From positions 1-37,884 of the IMG/VR virus record IMGVR_UViG_3300022690_000489: a stretch of DNA of 37,884 bases; one strand, given 5' to 3'. Source of the DNA: a virus. The translations under genes and the position numbers were made by a program. Each line of letters begins with the position of its first letter. Within the stretch, counting starts at the first letter, position 1. This document shows, one piece after another, positions 15,120 through 21,546 of the stretch. Under the pieces are notes generated by a model. It did no database searches. It saw nothing but the letters and a program-made list of their open reading frames with translations, and was not told the origin of the DNA.

Positions 15120-15404
15120 TTATTGAATCATTTTTTCAAGTTCATCGAATAGTATTGTTAGCGTGGTGGTATTGACCCCACCAACGCTGTCTACAATTCC
15201 AATATCTTTGTTTGTGTTTGAGTGGTTAGACGTGTACATTCTTTTAGCGCCATTGCTGAATTCAATCATAACATTATTGGCGTGGTGGTGCAGTTCTGCG
15301 ATATTATTAACGCGGTAAATTGCCCTTGAATATGGGTATTGCGTTTCATTATTGAATACTAAATTTATTGCATTGCCGGTTTTTGTGATTACTATATTTG
15401 CCAT
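15120..15404 (-). CDS. Hypothetical 94-aa protein in the tail module
   Basis: Small beta-rich protein with a HHHANNVMIEFSNGAKRMY stretch (residues about 39-57) and a helical C-terminus. It is packed 4 nt from genes on both sides. No known motif; likely a minor structural protein by position. Confidence 0.6.
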   Translation of the reverse strand: MANIVITKTGNAINLVFNNETQYPYSRAIYRVNNIAELHHHANNVMIEFSNGAKRMYTSNHSNTNKDIGIVDSVGGVNTTTLTILFDELEKMIQ

Positions 15405-15408
15405 ATTA

Positions 15409-16464
15409 TTACCATTCCATACATTTAATAAGACTCGTTTGTGATCCCATCGTGTCTGATCTTATTGCGCTGATTTCACCATCCCAATTAGACTTGTGAA
15501 ATATTTCGGTTTTACCAGCTTCTAAGATATACCCATCTAAATTATTATCGCTTGCCGCCGTTTTATATCTAATTAGAACGTTTTTTAATCCCGTGTTCGA
15601 TACCGAATAACCCTCACGAAGTGTATTCTCACTTAATAGAGTTATGGCCACCTGGCCCACTGTTATATTAACAAGCGAAGCCGTATCATTACGCACCCTT
15701 AAAAGATTGTTTGTTGCTTCCTGTTTATCAATAAAATTAAATGATCCCTGAAGAGATTGAACACTAGATAACGCTGCCGCTCCTGTTGTTGCTGACTCTA
15801 TCCCTTGTAAAATAACGAATCCGGTGGTAATGTTGGCGGTGTTGTTTACTATTGGAAACTTTGATGATGGAATAATAAATATAAATTCGGTTTCATTCGA
15901 GTAGTTATTCTGTGGCGACATGATAGTTTCGTCGATCAATTCAACAAAGTTCAAACCAGCCGCATTGTCAGCATATCCAAGGCTCATACTTAACCTTCTG
16001 TCTGTGGCAAAAGACGTTATTGAAACCACATAGTCTCTATCCGAAGGAACTTGATATTCTCCTGAAGATGTCACAAACGTTGTAAAATCATTGGTGGAAG
16101 TACCGTCCAAATCCGCATTCATTCTTCTAACGTCAGATAGTTGATCGAACGGTATAATTAATGACCCTAGAATAATGCTGTCTTGTGGACTGACTGGTAA
16201 TGGCTCCTTTATGCCTTCAAATAGAAATAGATTCAAGTCATTCAATAGAAAAACAACACTAGAATAAGTAGCATTATTTACATCAGTCCATGTACTAAAC
16301 TCTGTTTGGTATAACCTTTCAACGCGGCGCTGAATTTGATCCGATGCCATACAATATCGAATCGTTATTGTACCATTCTTTTCAAGAATTGGTTTTATTT
16401 CATTTTTTAAATATGGTATTCCGTCGATTTCTACGCGGTTAAAAAAGTTTACTAATTTTGGCAT
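15409..16464 (-). CDS. Structural protein, 351 aa (tail module)
   Basis: Begins MPKLVNFFNRVEIDGIPYLK, with a long Ser/Thr/Asn-rich and beta-rich body and a C-terminal LEAGKTEIFHKSNWDGEI segment that resembles the 'position-independent' strand found in tail fibre-like proteins. No enzyme motif. It lies 10 nt after the tail chaperone frameshift product. It may be a tail shaft or appendage protein; its abundance in the virion would help decide. Confidence 0.6.
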   Translation of the reverse strand: MPKLVNFFNRVEIDGIPYLKNEIKPILEKNGTITIRYCMASDQIQRRVERLYQTEFSTWTDVNNATYSSVVFLLNDLNLFLFEGIKEPLPVSPQDSIILGSLIIPFDQLSDVRRMNADLDGTSTNDFTTFVTSSGEYQVPSDRDYVVSITSFATDRRLSMSLGYADNAAGLNFVELIDETIMSPQNNYSNETEFIFIIPSSKFPIVNNTANITTGFVILQGIESATTGAAALSSVQSLQGSFNFIDKQEATNNLLRVRNDTASLVNITVGQVAITLLSENTLREGYSVSNTGLKNVLIRYKTAASDNNLDGYILEAGKTEIFHKSNWDGEISAIRSDTMGSQTSLIKCMEW

Positions 16465-16474
16465 ATTCTCCCCC

Positions 16475-16750
16475 TTATATTCGTCGTGATATAATTTTGC
16501 TCAATCGCTTCTGATATGCGTTAATATGGGTAATGTAAAAAACTTTTGAGTAAAACGTATAAAAGGATTGTTTTAGAAGCCGTTCGTCGGATTGCCCTGT
16601 ATGGCTGGCAACCATGTCTAGGGTCGCGTAGAATCCAAAGTTCTTATTAATGTCCTGAATGCCTGCTTCGATTTCTTTCGCATCCAATTGAGCGGGTGCA
16701 ATCCCGTTTTCAACCCACTGGTTGAGGCGCCCAACTTCAGCAAAAAAAAA
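16475..16750 (-). CDS. Tail assembly chaperone, -1 frame extension
   Basis: A frame one base behind the 228-aa chaperone frame stays open from just upstream of a run of nine T (16750-16742, minus strand) to the stop at 16475. It codes FAEVGRLNQWVENGIAPAQ, then a helical segment DAKEIEAGIQDINKNFGFYA and a basic tail. It has no good start of its own: the first candidate is a TTG at 16687. A -1 shift on T_TTT_TTT in the upstream frame would create a 276-aa fusion (187 residues from the first frame), the classical way tail chaperones gpG/gpGT are made. A simple indel in the homopolymer would give the same fusion as the only product. Confidence 0.65.
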   Translation of the reverse strand, partial: FFFAEVGRLNQWVENGIAPAQLDAKEIEAGIQDINKNFGFYATLDMVASHTGQSDERLLKQSFYTFYSKVFYITHINAYQKRLSKIISRRI

Positions 16751-17304
16751 TTTCCCATGAAGATAATCTCTTTAAATGATAATTCCTTTTGAATATCATC
16801 GGCCAATTTCATTGCTCGTTTGTAGTTGTATTCCTGTTCGATAATGGGTTGAATGTATATGGCAACAACCGGCGGAAATAACTTCATTAATTCCAGGTTA
16901 TTTAATAGCCGGTCTTCGCCACCCGTAATCTCTTTCGTTTGGGTTACGATTATGGCCTTCATATCTTCGATTTGTCCAATGGTGCTATAGCCAAAATCAT
17001 ATTCATCATCCAAAAACACGTGCGGAAAATGATACCTGGACCCCTTGTAAATTAATGATCTTGGGATTTGCGGCGTTTGTTGAAGTGGTAATTTATTCAG
17101 AAACGGAAAGCCCTGTAAAAAATGTGATATGTCTTTTCGCTTGTTGAATTTGCGGACCGTGTTTTTATCTATGCCTGAAAATAGCGAGAATATTGAAACG
17201 GCATCTAAGTTGTTTTCAATGATATTTATAGCATCGTTGTATTTAACATCGTGCCAGCCGTCTGGCATTTGAATTGGCTTGCCGTTTATCTTGTATTTCT
17301 GCAC
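16618..17304 (-). CDS. Tail assembly chaperone, zero-frame product
   Basis: 228 aa from a GTG at 17304, immediately after the stop of the 47-aa gene. The N-terminal MQKYKINGKPIQMPDGWHDV (residues 1-20) matches the form of tail-chaperone-like proteins in Bacteroidota phages (a short 'kingkeyelPe.W.ev' strand pair), followed by helical domains with IGQIEDMKAIIV and LLNNLELMKLFPPVVAIYI. After residue 187 the reading frame crosses T9 and becomes Lys/Arg/Ser-rich with poor coding character, while the -1 frame carries on as good sequence. Both observations suggest frameshifting here. Function assigned by architecture and the frameshift, not by homology search. Confidence 0.6.
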   Translation of the reverse strand: MQKYKINGKPIQMPDGWHDVKYNDAINIIENNLDAVSIFSLFSGIDKNTVRKFNKRKDISHFLQGFPFLNKLPLQQTPQIPRSLIYKGSRYHFPHVFLDDEYDFGYSTIGQIEDMKAIIVTQTKEITGGEDRLLNNLELMKLFPPVVAIYIQPIIEQEYNYKRAMKLADDIQKELSFKEIIFMGNFFLLKLGASTSGLKTGLHPLNWMRKKSKQAFRTLIRTLDSTRP

Positions 17305-17448
17305 TTATTTTGGTAATATTTTGAACCGTAGAAAAATAAAGGGCGTCCATCTCCACCTATTAATATAAATGCGGTTGTAAATTCTTCTTAGTCTTCCGCA
17401 ACTTGCCGCGCAATCCCATTTTTCAAAATTAATTCCTATTAATACCAT
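17305..17448 (-). CDS. Small Arg/aromatic-rich protein, 47 aa
   Basis: ATG at 17448; TAA at 17305-17307 abuts the GTG of the chaperone gene. The peptide opens MVLIGINFEKWDCAASCGRL and ends with an Ile/Arg/Trp-rich stretch (RIYINRWRWTPFIFLRF). Exact abutment with the next gene and amino-acid make-up support a real gene that is too short for routine calling. Function unknown. Confidence 0.5.
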   Translation of the reverse strand: MVLIGINFEKWDCAASCGRLRRIYNRIYINRWRWTPFIFLRFKILPK

Positions 17449-17461
17449 ATTTCATTGATGT

Positions 17462-17489
17462 AAAAATGTCCGCCCACTGAGGAGCGGAC
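17462..17489 (-). terminator. Hairpin 3, terminator-like
   Basis: Six-bp stem GTCCGC/GCGGAC with a 10-nt loop; minus-strand reading continues ATTTTT. It lies 14 nt upstream of the 47-aa gene, so if it terminates it would limit read-through into the tail operon. Confidence 0.4.
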
Positions 17490-17538
17490 CCCGTAAACTA
17501 AATTGTTTGATGTGAAAACGCCCCGCCTGGGCGCACTG

Positions 17539-17570
17539 TAAATGTAATAATCAATTTTTTTAAAAGCAAA
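17539..17570 (-). promoter_or_regulatory. Candidate promoter for the tail operon
   Basis: Minus strand TTTG (17570-17567), 20-nt spacer, TACATTTA (17546-17539), one base from TAnnTTTG. Predicted transcription would begin about at the second hairpin, leaving hairpins 2 and 3 in the leader. Weak evidence by itself. Confidence 0.3.
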
Positions 17571-17648
17571 CGGACGGGGCAAGCACATAGCTACAACCAA
17601 ACGTCCGTTTTCATCAATGATTCAAAAATAATTGATTCGATAAAGATA

Positions 17649-17948
17649 CTAATAAAAGTCTCGGCACTCACAATCAACCGTTGCAAATCCTTTCGAACTT
17701 GCCGAAGATACCGTATGGTATGGATTGTTTAAGCAATTGACAAGGGGCCAAGGTTTGGTGCCTATGTCCTGGGCGTTGGTGCTGATCGGCGGGCGTTGAT
17801 AGATGCAAAAAGAATTTGGGTCCGGGTCAATGTCGTTGCCAGAACATCCGATTAAAAGCAGTAATATTAATAGGATAAAAAACCATGATAGCACGGCAAC
17901 GAAAAAGGGCGCTCGTTGAAATAGTTGTTTTTCTTGTTCTTCTGTCAT
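17649..17948 (-). CDS. Putative membrane-anchored lipoprotein, 99 aa
   Basis: Residues 14-34 are a strong hydrophobic segment (FFVAVLSWFFILLILLLLIG) ending LLIGC, with Cys35 followed by SGNDIDPDP, which looks like a lipobox and the acidic linker of Bacteroidota lipoproteins. The N-terminus MTEEQEKQLFQRA is not positively charged enough for an ideal signal peptide, so a single-pass inner membrane protein is the alternative. The exported part has six Cys besides Cys35. It lies 3 nt after the terminase large subunit and before the hairpin cluster. Superinfection exclusion or envelope roles are possible; unproven. Confidence 0.6.
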   Translation of the reverse strand: MTEEQEKQLFQRAPFFVAVLSWFFILLILLLLIGCSGNDIDPDPNSFCIYQRPPISTNAQDIGTKPWPLVNCLNNPYHTVSSASSKGFATVDCECRDFY

Positions 17949-17951
17949 AAT

Positions 17952-19157
17952 TTATCTATTTCTTCTTCCACCGCTATAACGGCCAACAGTTGTTTTACTT
18001 GCCTCGGCTTTGCCCGATAGCTTTTCGCCTGCAATATAACGCATTGCATCGATAGCGTGATTCCATAATTTAATTGGCTTGCCTGTTTTTGCCCCGCTTT
18101 TATCAGTATCCCACATATAAGACCGCAATTCCTTAATAATATTAACGCTCCTTTCGGTTACCAGGAACCGATACTGCTGTAATAACTGTATGCCGTGAAT
18201 GATTGAATCCGGTCCTTTGACGCACGGATAAATTGTCCATCCAAGCCGGCCTATTTCTTCAATGCTTTTCGGCTCGGCGCTATCTGCTATAATTTCAGCA
18301 AATCGAATGTCCATTTCGACCGCTTGCATTTCATTTGAAATATCCGGGTTAGTTAATCCGGTCCTGTAAATCAATTCATCAAATATGATCGTATCATTAT
18401 ACTTGAATAATTCAACAAGCGCGCTCGGATCGTTCGTATAGCCAAAATCAAGCCCGTAGCCCAACGATCTGGCGCCTTCAGGTATGTTAGGCACAATCTC
18501 ATAATCATCGAATATAACGCCTTGCAACGTGCCAAGCAATCCAAGCCCATACACCCGCCACCAATTGGCCCAATATGCCGACGTGTTCGATTTTTCCCTT
18601 GCCTTTTCAATATCATCTACAATCGATTGTTCAAGTGCTTCATTGTCGAGGTATGTTAATACTAATTCTTCAACGTCGCTTTCGCCTAGCAATTCGTCAT
18701 CAACCCAAAATTTATTGGCCGGGTTAAAGTCTAAAAATATGGTGCCGTTTGTTCTTATTGCATAATGGTGGTATTGTTCGAAGGTTATATAAATACACTC
18801 GTTGATAAATAGGATGTCACGCCGGGCGCCTCGCTCATCCTGGGCACTGAAAAACTCCATGTAAGCGCCATTTTTGAAGGTGTATTTTAATAGGGTTTTG
18901 TTGTATCTTTCTTCCTTATATCGAAGTGTAATTTTCATGATTTTTAGGAAGTCTTTCAATGCACCCCGGCGGAGGTGCGGAACGCTTTCCGATATGACTG
19001 AAATTTCAATGCCTGGATTCTCGCACGCCACGTCAATGAGTGTCGCAATAATACCAAATGTTTTAGCGGCCGAGGTGCCGCCCTTAATAACCCTTTTGCG
19101 CTTGGTTAATTCTAGTATTTTATCTATCGCGGTGGTGCGGACAAATTCACTGGTCAT
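17952..19157 (-). CDS. terL: Terminase large subunit
   Basis: 401 aa ATPase/nuclease that packages DNA into proheads. Walker A-type VIKGGTSAAKT at 23-33, Walker B DILFINE at 114-120, coupling motif region around 140, then the RNase H-like nuclease: YGLDFGYTNDPSAL at 234-247 (first Asp), IIADSAEPKSI at 289-299 (second) and HAIDAMRY at 367-374 (third). The GGTSAAKT and INE variants are normal for the PBSX/Terminase_6-like group. The ATG overlaps the stop of the 62-aa membrane gene by 4 nt. Confidence 0.95.
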   Translation of the reverse strand: MTSEFVRTTAIDKILELTKRKRVIKGGTSAAKTFGIIATLIDVACENPGIEISVISESVPHLRRGALKDFLKIMKITLRYKEERYNKTLLKYTFKNGAYMEFFSAQDERGARRDILFINECIYITFEQYHHYAIRTNGTIFLDFNPANKFWVDDELLGESDVEELVLTYLDNEALEQSIVDDIEKAREKSNTSAYWANWWRVYGLGLLGTLQGVIFDDYEIVPNIPEGARSLGYGLDFGYTNDPSALVELFKYNDTIIFDELIYRTGLTNPDISNEMQAVEMDIRFAEIIADSAEPKSIEEIGRLGWTIYPCVKGPDSIIHGIQLLQQYRFLVTERSVNIIKELRSYMWDTDKSGAKTGKPIKLWNHAIDAMRYIAGEKLSGKAEASKTTVGRYSGGRRNR

Positions 19158-19342
19158 GTTAGCGCCTTATACCAACAGAATCCAATAAATGCAGCTAATA
19201 TCAAATACAAAATTGTTCCATCATTACTTTTAAGTGCTCCCGGTGAAAAGGCCATAAATACCCATAAAATAGGATTCCAAAAAGTAAGTAGCAGAATCGT
19301 AATAATCAACCACCCTGGCATTTTGTCTATAATTTTTTCCAT
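19154..19342 (-). CDS. Small two-span membrane protein between terminase genes
   Basis: 62 aa with hydrophobic segments at about residues 9-31 (GWLIITILLLTFWNPILWVFMAF split by NP) and 45-60 (ILYLILAAFIGFCWYKAL). It starts one base after the terminase small subunit stop and overlaps the large subunit start (ATGA). A membrane protein between terS and terL is unusual; function unknown. Confidence 0.65.
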   Translation of the reverse strand: MEKIIDKMPGWLIITILLLTFWNPILWVFMAFSPGALKSNDGTILYLILAAFIGFCWYKALT

Positions 19343-19343
19343 A

Positions 19344-19787
19344 TCAATTTAGTTTTACTTGTTCGATTTCTTTTGGTTTATCCACCTTCGGAAACAACGG
19401 TTGTTCGGCTGCCTCTAAAACGGTGGTTTCTTTTAGATTATTCATGCGTTGGGTAATTGATGGATTAATCAAGTTTGAAAACCCTTTATCAAGTTGATCT
19501 TTTCTAATTTCTCGCCTTATTCGCGAACAGATAGAGTAAAAGTCTCCATAAGCATCATTTTTATCACTAAAATAAGCTGACAACTCCGGGTATGTTATCT
19601 CCGTATGATCCATTACATAACATTCAAACCCTTCCATGATAAGGCACCTGATATATTCCCTCTTTACTTCTGTGGCATCCTTGCCAACCCAGTCCTTTTG
19701 TTTGAAGGGGTTATCTTCAACCTCTTTTTTATAGCCATTAAACAAGGCCCACATTATTTCGGGCGTTTCAATTAGTTTTTTAGCCAT
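19344..19787 (-). CDS. terS: Terminase small subunit
   Basis: 147 aa from the ATG at 19787 (MAKKLIETPEIMWALF); the longer frame starts with GTG and overlaps another gene, so it is less likely. Helical N-terminal domain with ALFNGYKKEVEDNPFKQKDWVGKDAT is the pattern seen in DNA-packaging small subunits of Bacteroidota phages, where ETPE..W..F..Y is followed by 'NP....D..g'. The C-terminus is acidic/Pro-rich (FPKVDKPKEIEQ), as in large-subunit-binding tails. Position next to terL supports it. Confidence 0.8.
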   Translation of the reverse strand: MAKKLIETPEIMWALFNGYKKEVEDNPFKQKDWVGKDATEVKREYIRCLIMEGFECYVMDHTEITYPELSAYFSDKNDAYGDFYSICSRIRREIRKDQLDKGFSNLINPSITQRMNNLKETTVLEAAEQPLFPKVDKPKEIEQVKLN

Positions 19788-19789
19788 TT

Positions 19790-19957
19790 TTATATTGGTA
19801 TTATGGGCCAACACATTTTATTTTTCAGCCTGGTTATTTGTCTCATTACTTGACTTGGGGTTTTATTTGTTTGGCTTTCGGTTGTAATTTTTGCAACTGC
19901 AGCCAATAACATTTTACCATCTTCTGTTGAGGTGTTAATTTTGTTTATGTCATTCAT
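19790..19957 (-). CDS. Small protein, 55 aa, upstream of terminase
   Basis: ATG at 19957, TAA at 19790, ending 2 nt before the terminase small subunit ATG. Sequence MNDINKINTSTEDGKMLLAA... is polar and helical with a repeated Thr/Asn/Lys composition and a C-terminal CWPIIPI. Position and tight junction support expression; function unknown. Confidence 0.5.
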   Translation of the reverse strand: MNDINKINTSTEDGKMLLAAVAKITTESQTNKTPSQVMRQITRLKNKMCWPIIPI

Positions 19958-19979
19958 TATTTTTATTGTTTATTATATC

Positions 19980-20096
19980 TCAATTTTTATGTAACACTAT
20001 TGGAAAATCAAATATTTTCATGATTCTTTTGGTCCTGATTATCTCAATCATTTCAAACCGATGTAACGCGTAGCGATATAATTGCCCTTCATTCAT
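19980..20096 (-). CDS. Small basic protein, 38 aa
   Basis: I place the start at the ATG at 20096, which overlaps the TGA of the 36-aa membrane gene (ATGA); the longer 62-codon frame would begin with TTG inside that gene. MNEGQLYRYALHRFEMIEII is followed by RTKRIMKIFDFPIVLHKN. No family recognised. Confidence 0.45.
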   Translation of the reverse strand: MNEGQLYRYALHRFEMIEIIRTKRIMKIFDFPIVLHKN

Positions 20097-20203
20097 GGGT
20101 TTAAAGATACGTCCTTTAAGATTAGCCACATAAAATAGATAGTTATCCCTACTATTAAAATTAAGCAAAGGCAGACGAGCCGAATTGTTTGGTCTTGTTT
20201 CAT
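20093..20203 (-). CDS. Small membrane peptide, 36 aa
   Basis: ATG at 20203, directly after the repeated junction linker and the stop of the 163-aa gene; TGA overlaps the next ATG. Residues 9-29 (LVCLCLILIVGITIYFMWLIL) form one clear membrane span. Not recognised, probably a small inner-membrane early protein. Confidence 0.5.
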   Translation of the reverse strand: MKQDQTIRLVCLCLILIVGITIYFMWLILKDVSLNP

Positions 20204-20228
20204 GGTCACTTACTCTTTATAGTGTTTA
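20201..20228 (-). repeat. Junction linker repeat, copy 1
   Basis: Minus strand AAACACTATAAAGAGTAAGTGA then CCATG. One of four copies of a 22-27-nt string (consensus AAACACCATAAAGAGTAAGTGATATG) that ends one gene and starts the next. Confidence 0.75.
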
Positions 20229-20697
20229 AAAGCTTTTCGAAGGAGGCGTACTTTCCCTCACTATTTGTGATCTCCATTCCTTTAATAAGTAGCCACTCAA
20301 ATGATGATGGGTTTCTATTTATAATGTCTGCAATTTCTTTATCCGCTTTGTGGGATTGTTCTGACTCTTCGGTGGAGTTGTTGGCGTATGCCTGTGCAAA
20401 TTCTTTTAACGCAAATGGCGTCAGTGTACTTACGTTCTGATTGCCTCCAAAATAGGTTTCGAAAAATGTGTCTATGTCAACTTCGTGGGATTGTTCTGAT
20501 TTTTCAAGTTCCAGCAAATAGTAAAAGGCAGATTCTTTGGCATCTGCACCCTCATTTTTTACGCGTAGTTTTTTAATCTCTGTAACTTTGAATTTAGTAT
20601 TTTTACAATACGCCGAAAGTGCAGTCTCAATATTAAATTGGTTCAACCAATTTTTATCATCTGGTTTGTCCCATTCTATTTTCACTGTGATTTCCAT
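20206..20697 (-). CDS. Hypothetical early protein, 163 aa
   Basis: Soluble acidic/helical protein: EITVKIEWDKPDDKNWLNQF (residues 2-21) forms a strand plus turn, followed by long helical segments with two SEQSHE/SEQSHK repeats (around residues 89 and 137). The C-terminus LLNTIKSK is encoded by the junction linker. It has a TAATG junction with a 20-codon frame upstream. No family recognised. Confidence 0.65.
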   Translation of the reverse strand: MEITVKIEWDKPDDKNWLNQFNIETALSAYCKNTKFKVTEIKKLRVKNEGADAKESAFYYLLELEKSEQSHEVDIDTFFETYFGGNQNVSTLTPFALKEFAQAYANNSTEESEQSHKADKEIADIINRNPSSFEWLLIKGMEITNSEGKYASFEKLLNTIKSK

Positions 20698-20759
20698 TAT
20701 TTTTTTATTGTTTTAATAAATTCATCTACTTCCGATATGCTTAAGACTCCTTTACTCAT
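20697..20759 (-). CDS. Possible 20-aa coupled peptide
   Basis: ATG at 20759 inside the end of the 65-aa gene; TAA shares a base with the next start. The peptide MSKGVLSISEVDEFIKTIKK ends in TIKK, similar to the NTIKSK ends produced by the linker repeats, so it may be the displaced end of an earlier version of the 65-aa gene rather than an independent peptide. Confidence 0.3.
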   Translation of the reverse strand: MSKGVLSISEVDEFIKTIKK

Positions 20760-20949
20760 CGCATATAGGAGGATGGCGAGGAGACCCAAATCTTGGATCG
20801 GCTAATTTTTCCTCACTAATTTCAAGCAATTCTTCTGCTCCATTATCTGTATGCTCATTGCTAAAAGCATCAGTTAATAAATCTGGCATTTGAAGTAATT
20901 GATGAATAATCAATACAACTTCTTTTCTCGTAAATTCTTCTTTTTTCAT
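20752..20949 (-). CDS. Hypothetical early protein, 65 aa
   Basis: MKKEEFTRKEVVLIIHQLLQ begins a helical acidic protein (EELLEISEEKLADPRF follows). The last residues, GSPRHPPICDE, are Pro-rich and do not fit the rest, while another frame nearby encodes a helical end VDEFIKTIKK; a recent frameshift is possible. Start ATG comes straight after linker copy 2. Confidence 0.55.
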   Translation of the reverse strand: MKKEEFTRKEVVLIIHQLLQMPDLLTDAFSNEHTDNGAEELLEISEEKLADPRFGSPRHPPICDE

Positions 20950-20973
20950 ATCACTTACTCTTTATGGTGTTTT
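20947..20973 (-). repeat. Junction linker repeat, copy 2
   Basis: Minus strand AAACACCATAAAGAGTAAGTGATATG. In the upstream gene it is read NTIKSK-stop and it delivers the ATG of the 65-aa gene. Confidence 0.75.
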
Positions 20974-21196
20974 TAATTATACTGTCCAATTCCATTTGAT
21001 AATGATCTGCGCTACCCCCTATCGACAAAAGTTCTTTTGCTTTTTTCATCCCCTCAATAAAGTGTAGACTTACCTCCTCTTTGTTGGATTGTTCTAAATG
21101 GTCGATGTAGGTTTCAAATTCTGCGTTCATTGCTAACAATCCATCCCAATCACGACTATAATCTTTTTTATCTGGTCTTACTATTTCTGCCGTCAT
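20951..21196 (-). CDS. Hypothetical early protein, 81 aa
   Basis: Acidic helical protein (MTAEIVRPDKKDYSRDWDGL, then helical FETYIDHLEQSNKEEVSLHF) ending NTIKSK from the linker. Its start belongs to linker copy 3 and its stop to copy 2. No family recognised. Confidence 0.6.
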   Translation of the reverse strand: MTAEIVRPDKKDYSRDWDGLLAMNAEFETYIDHLEQSNKEEVSLHFIEGMKKAKELLSIGGSADHYQMELDSIIKNTIKSK

Positions 21197-21522
21197 ATTA
21201 CAAGCTCTTTACGGTGTTTAAAATAATGATTAATTCCACTTCCTTCTTTTTCAATTTGTCTATGAATATTAAATGCAACCGCAGCAATAGTAACCAGATG
21301 ATGTTTGTACTTGTCGGTATTTTTATCAAAGATATCAACTGCCAACTTACCAACTAGCTTACTAATTACCAGTGCGTAATCATGCGGATATTTAGATTGT
21401 TCTTTTTCAATTCCCCAGCGCTCGATTTGATGTGCAGATTCTAATTTTACACCTTTTAAAAAATCCTCAATTTCTGGGTTATTAATAAGATTCTCTAAAT
21501 ACTGTAACCTGGTTTCTGTCAT
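21193..21522 (-). CDS. MazG-like / nucleotide pyrophosphohydrolase-like protein
   Basis: 109 aa, all helical. ESAHQIERWGIEKEQSKYPHD (residues about 28-48) and VSKLVGKLAVDIFD...KYKHHLVTIAAVAFNIHRQ (about 53-90) resemble the all-alpha MazG-like family carried by phages: Glu in an 'ERWG' helix and a KxxHHLxTIAAxxxxxHR helix. MazG enzymes hydrolyse dNTPs or (p)ppGpp-like nucleotides; the full metal-binding set of acidic residues is not clear here. Its end is linker copy 3 read in a different frame (HRKELVI). Confidence 0.55.
   Translation of the reverse strand: MTETRLQYLENLINNPEIEDFLKGVKLESAHQIERWGIEKEQSKYPHDYALVISKLVGKLAVDIFDKNTDKYKHHLVTIAAVAFNIHRQIEKEGSGINHYFKHRKELVI
21194..21220 (-). repeat. 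Junction linker repeat, copy 3
   Basis: Minus strand AAACACCGTAAAGAGCTTGTAATATG. Similar DNA to the other copies but read in another frame by the gene upstream (HRKELVI-stop instead of NTIKSK-stop), so the conserved feature is the nucleotide sequence. Confidence 0.7.
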
Positions 21523-21546
21523 ATCACTTAGTCTTTATGGTGTTCA
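21520..21546 (-). repeat. Junction linker repeat, copy 4
   Basis: Minus strand AACACCATAAAGACTAAGTGATATG; read NTIKTK-stop by the DnaA-like gene and supplies the ATG of the MazG-like gene. Confidence 0.75.

Larger units (their letters stand above)
17449..17648 (-). ncRNA. Structured non-coding segment with three hairpins
   Basis: No convincing gene in these 200 bases. Three GC-rich hairpins stand out in otherwise AT-rich DNA: arms 17568-17576/17602-17610 (AAACGGACG/CGTCCGTTT, 9 bp, 25-nt loop); 17519-17523/17529-17533 (CGCCC/GGGCG); and 17468-17473/17484-17489 (GTCCGC/GCGGAC). On the minus strand each is followed by a T tract (TTTGCTTTT, TTTT, TTTTT), like tandem terminators. It separates the terminase/lipoprotein genes from the tail operon and may be a terminator cluster, a structured leader or a packaging-site candidate. 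Confidence 0.45.

Noticed and set aside
17952-19157. Terminase Walker A (GGTSAAKT) and Walker B (INE) look degenerate
   Set aside because: Such variants are normal for this terminase group in Bacteroidota phages, so they are not evidence of loss of function.
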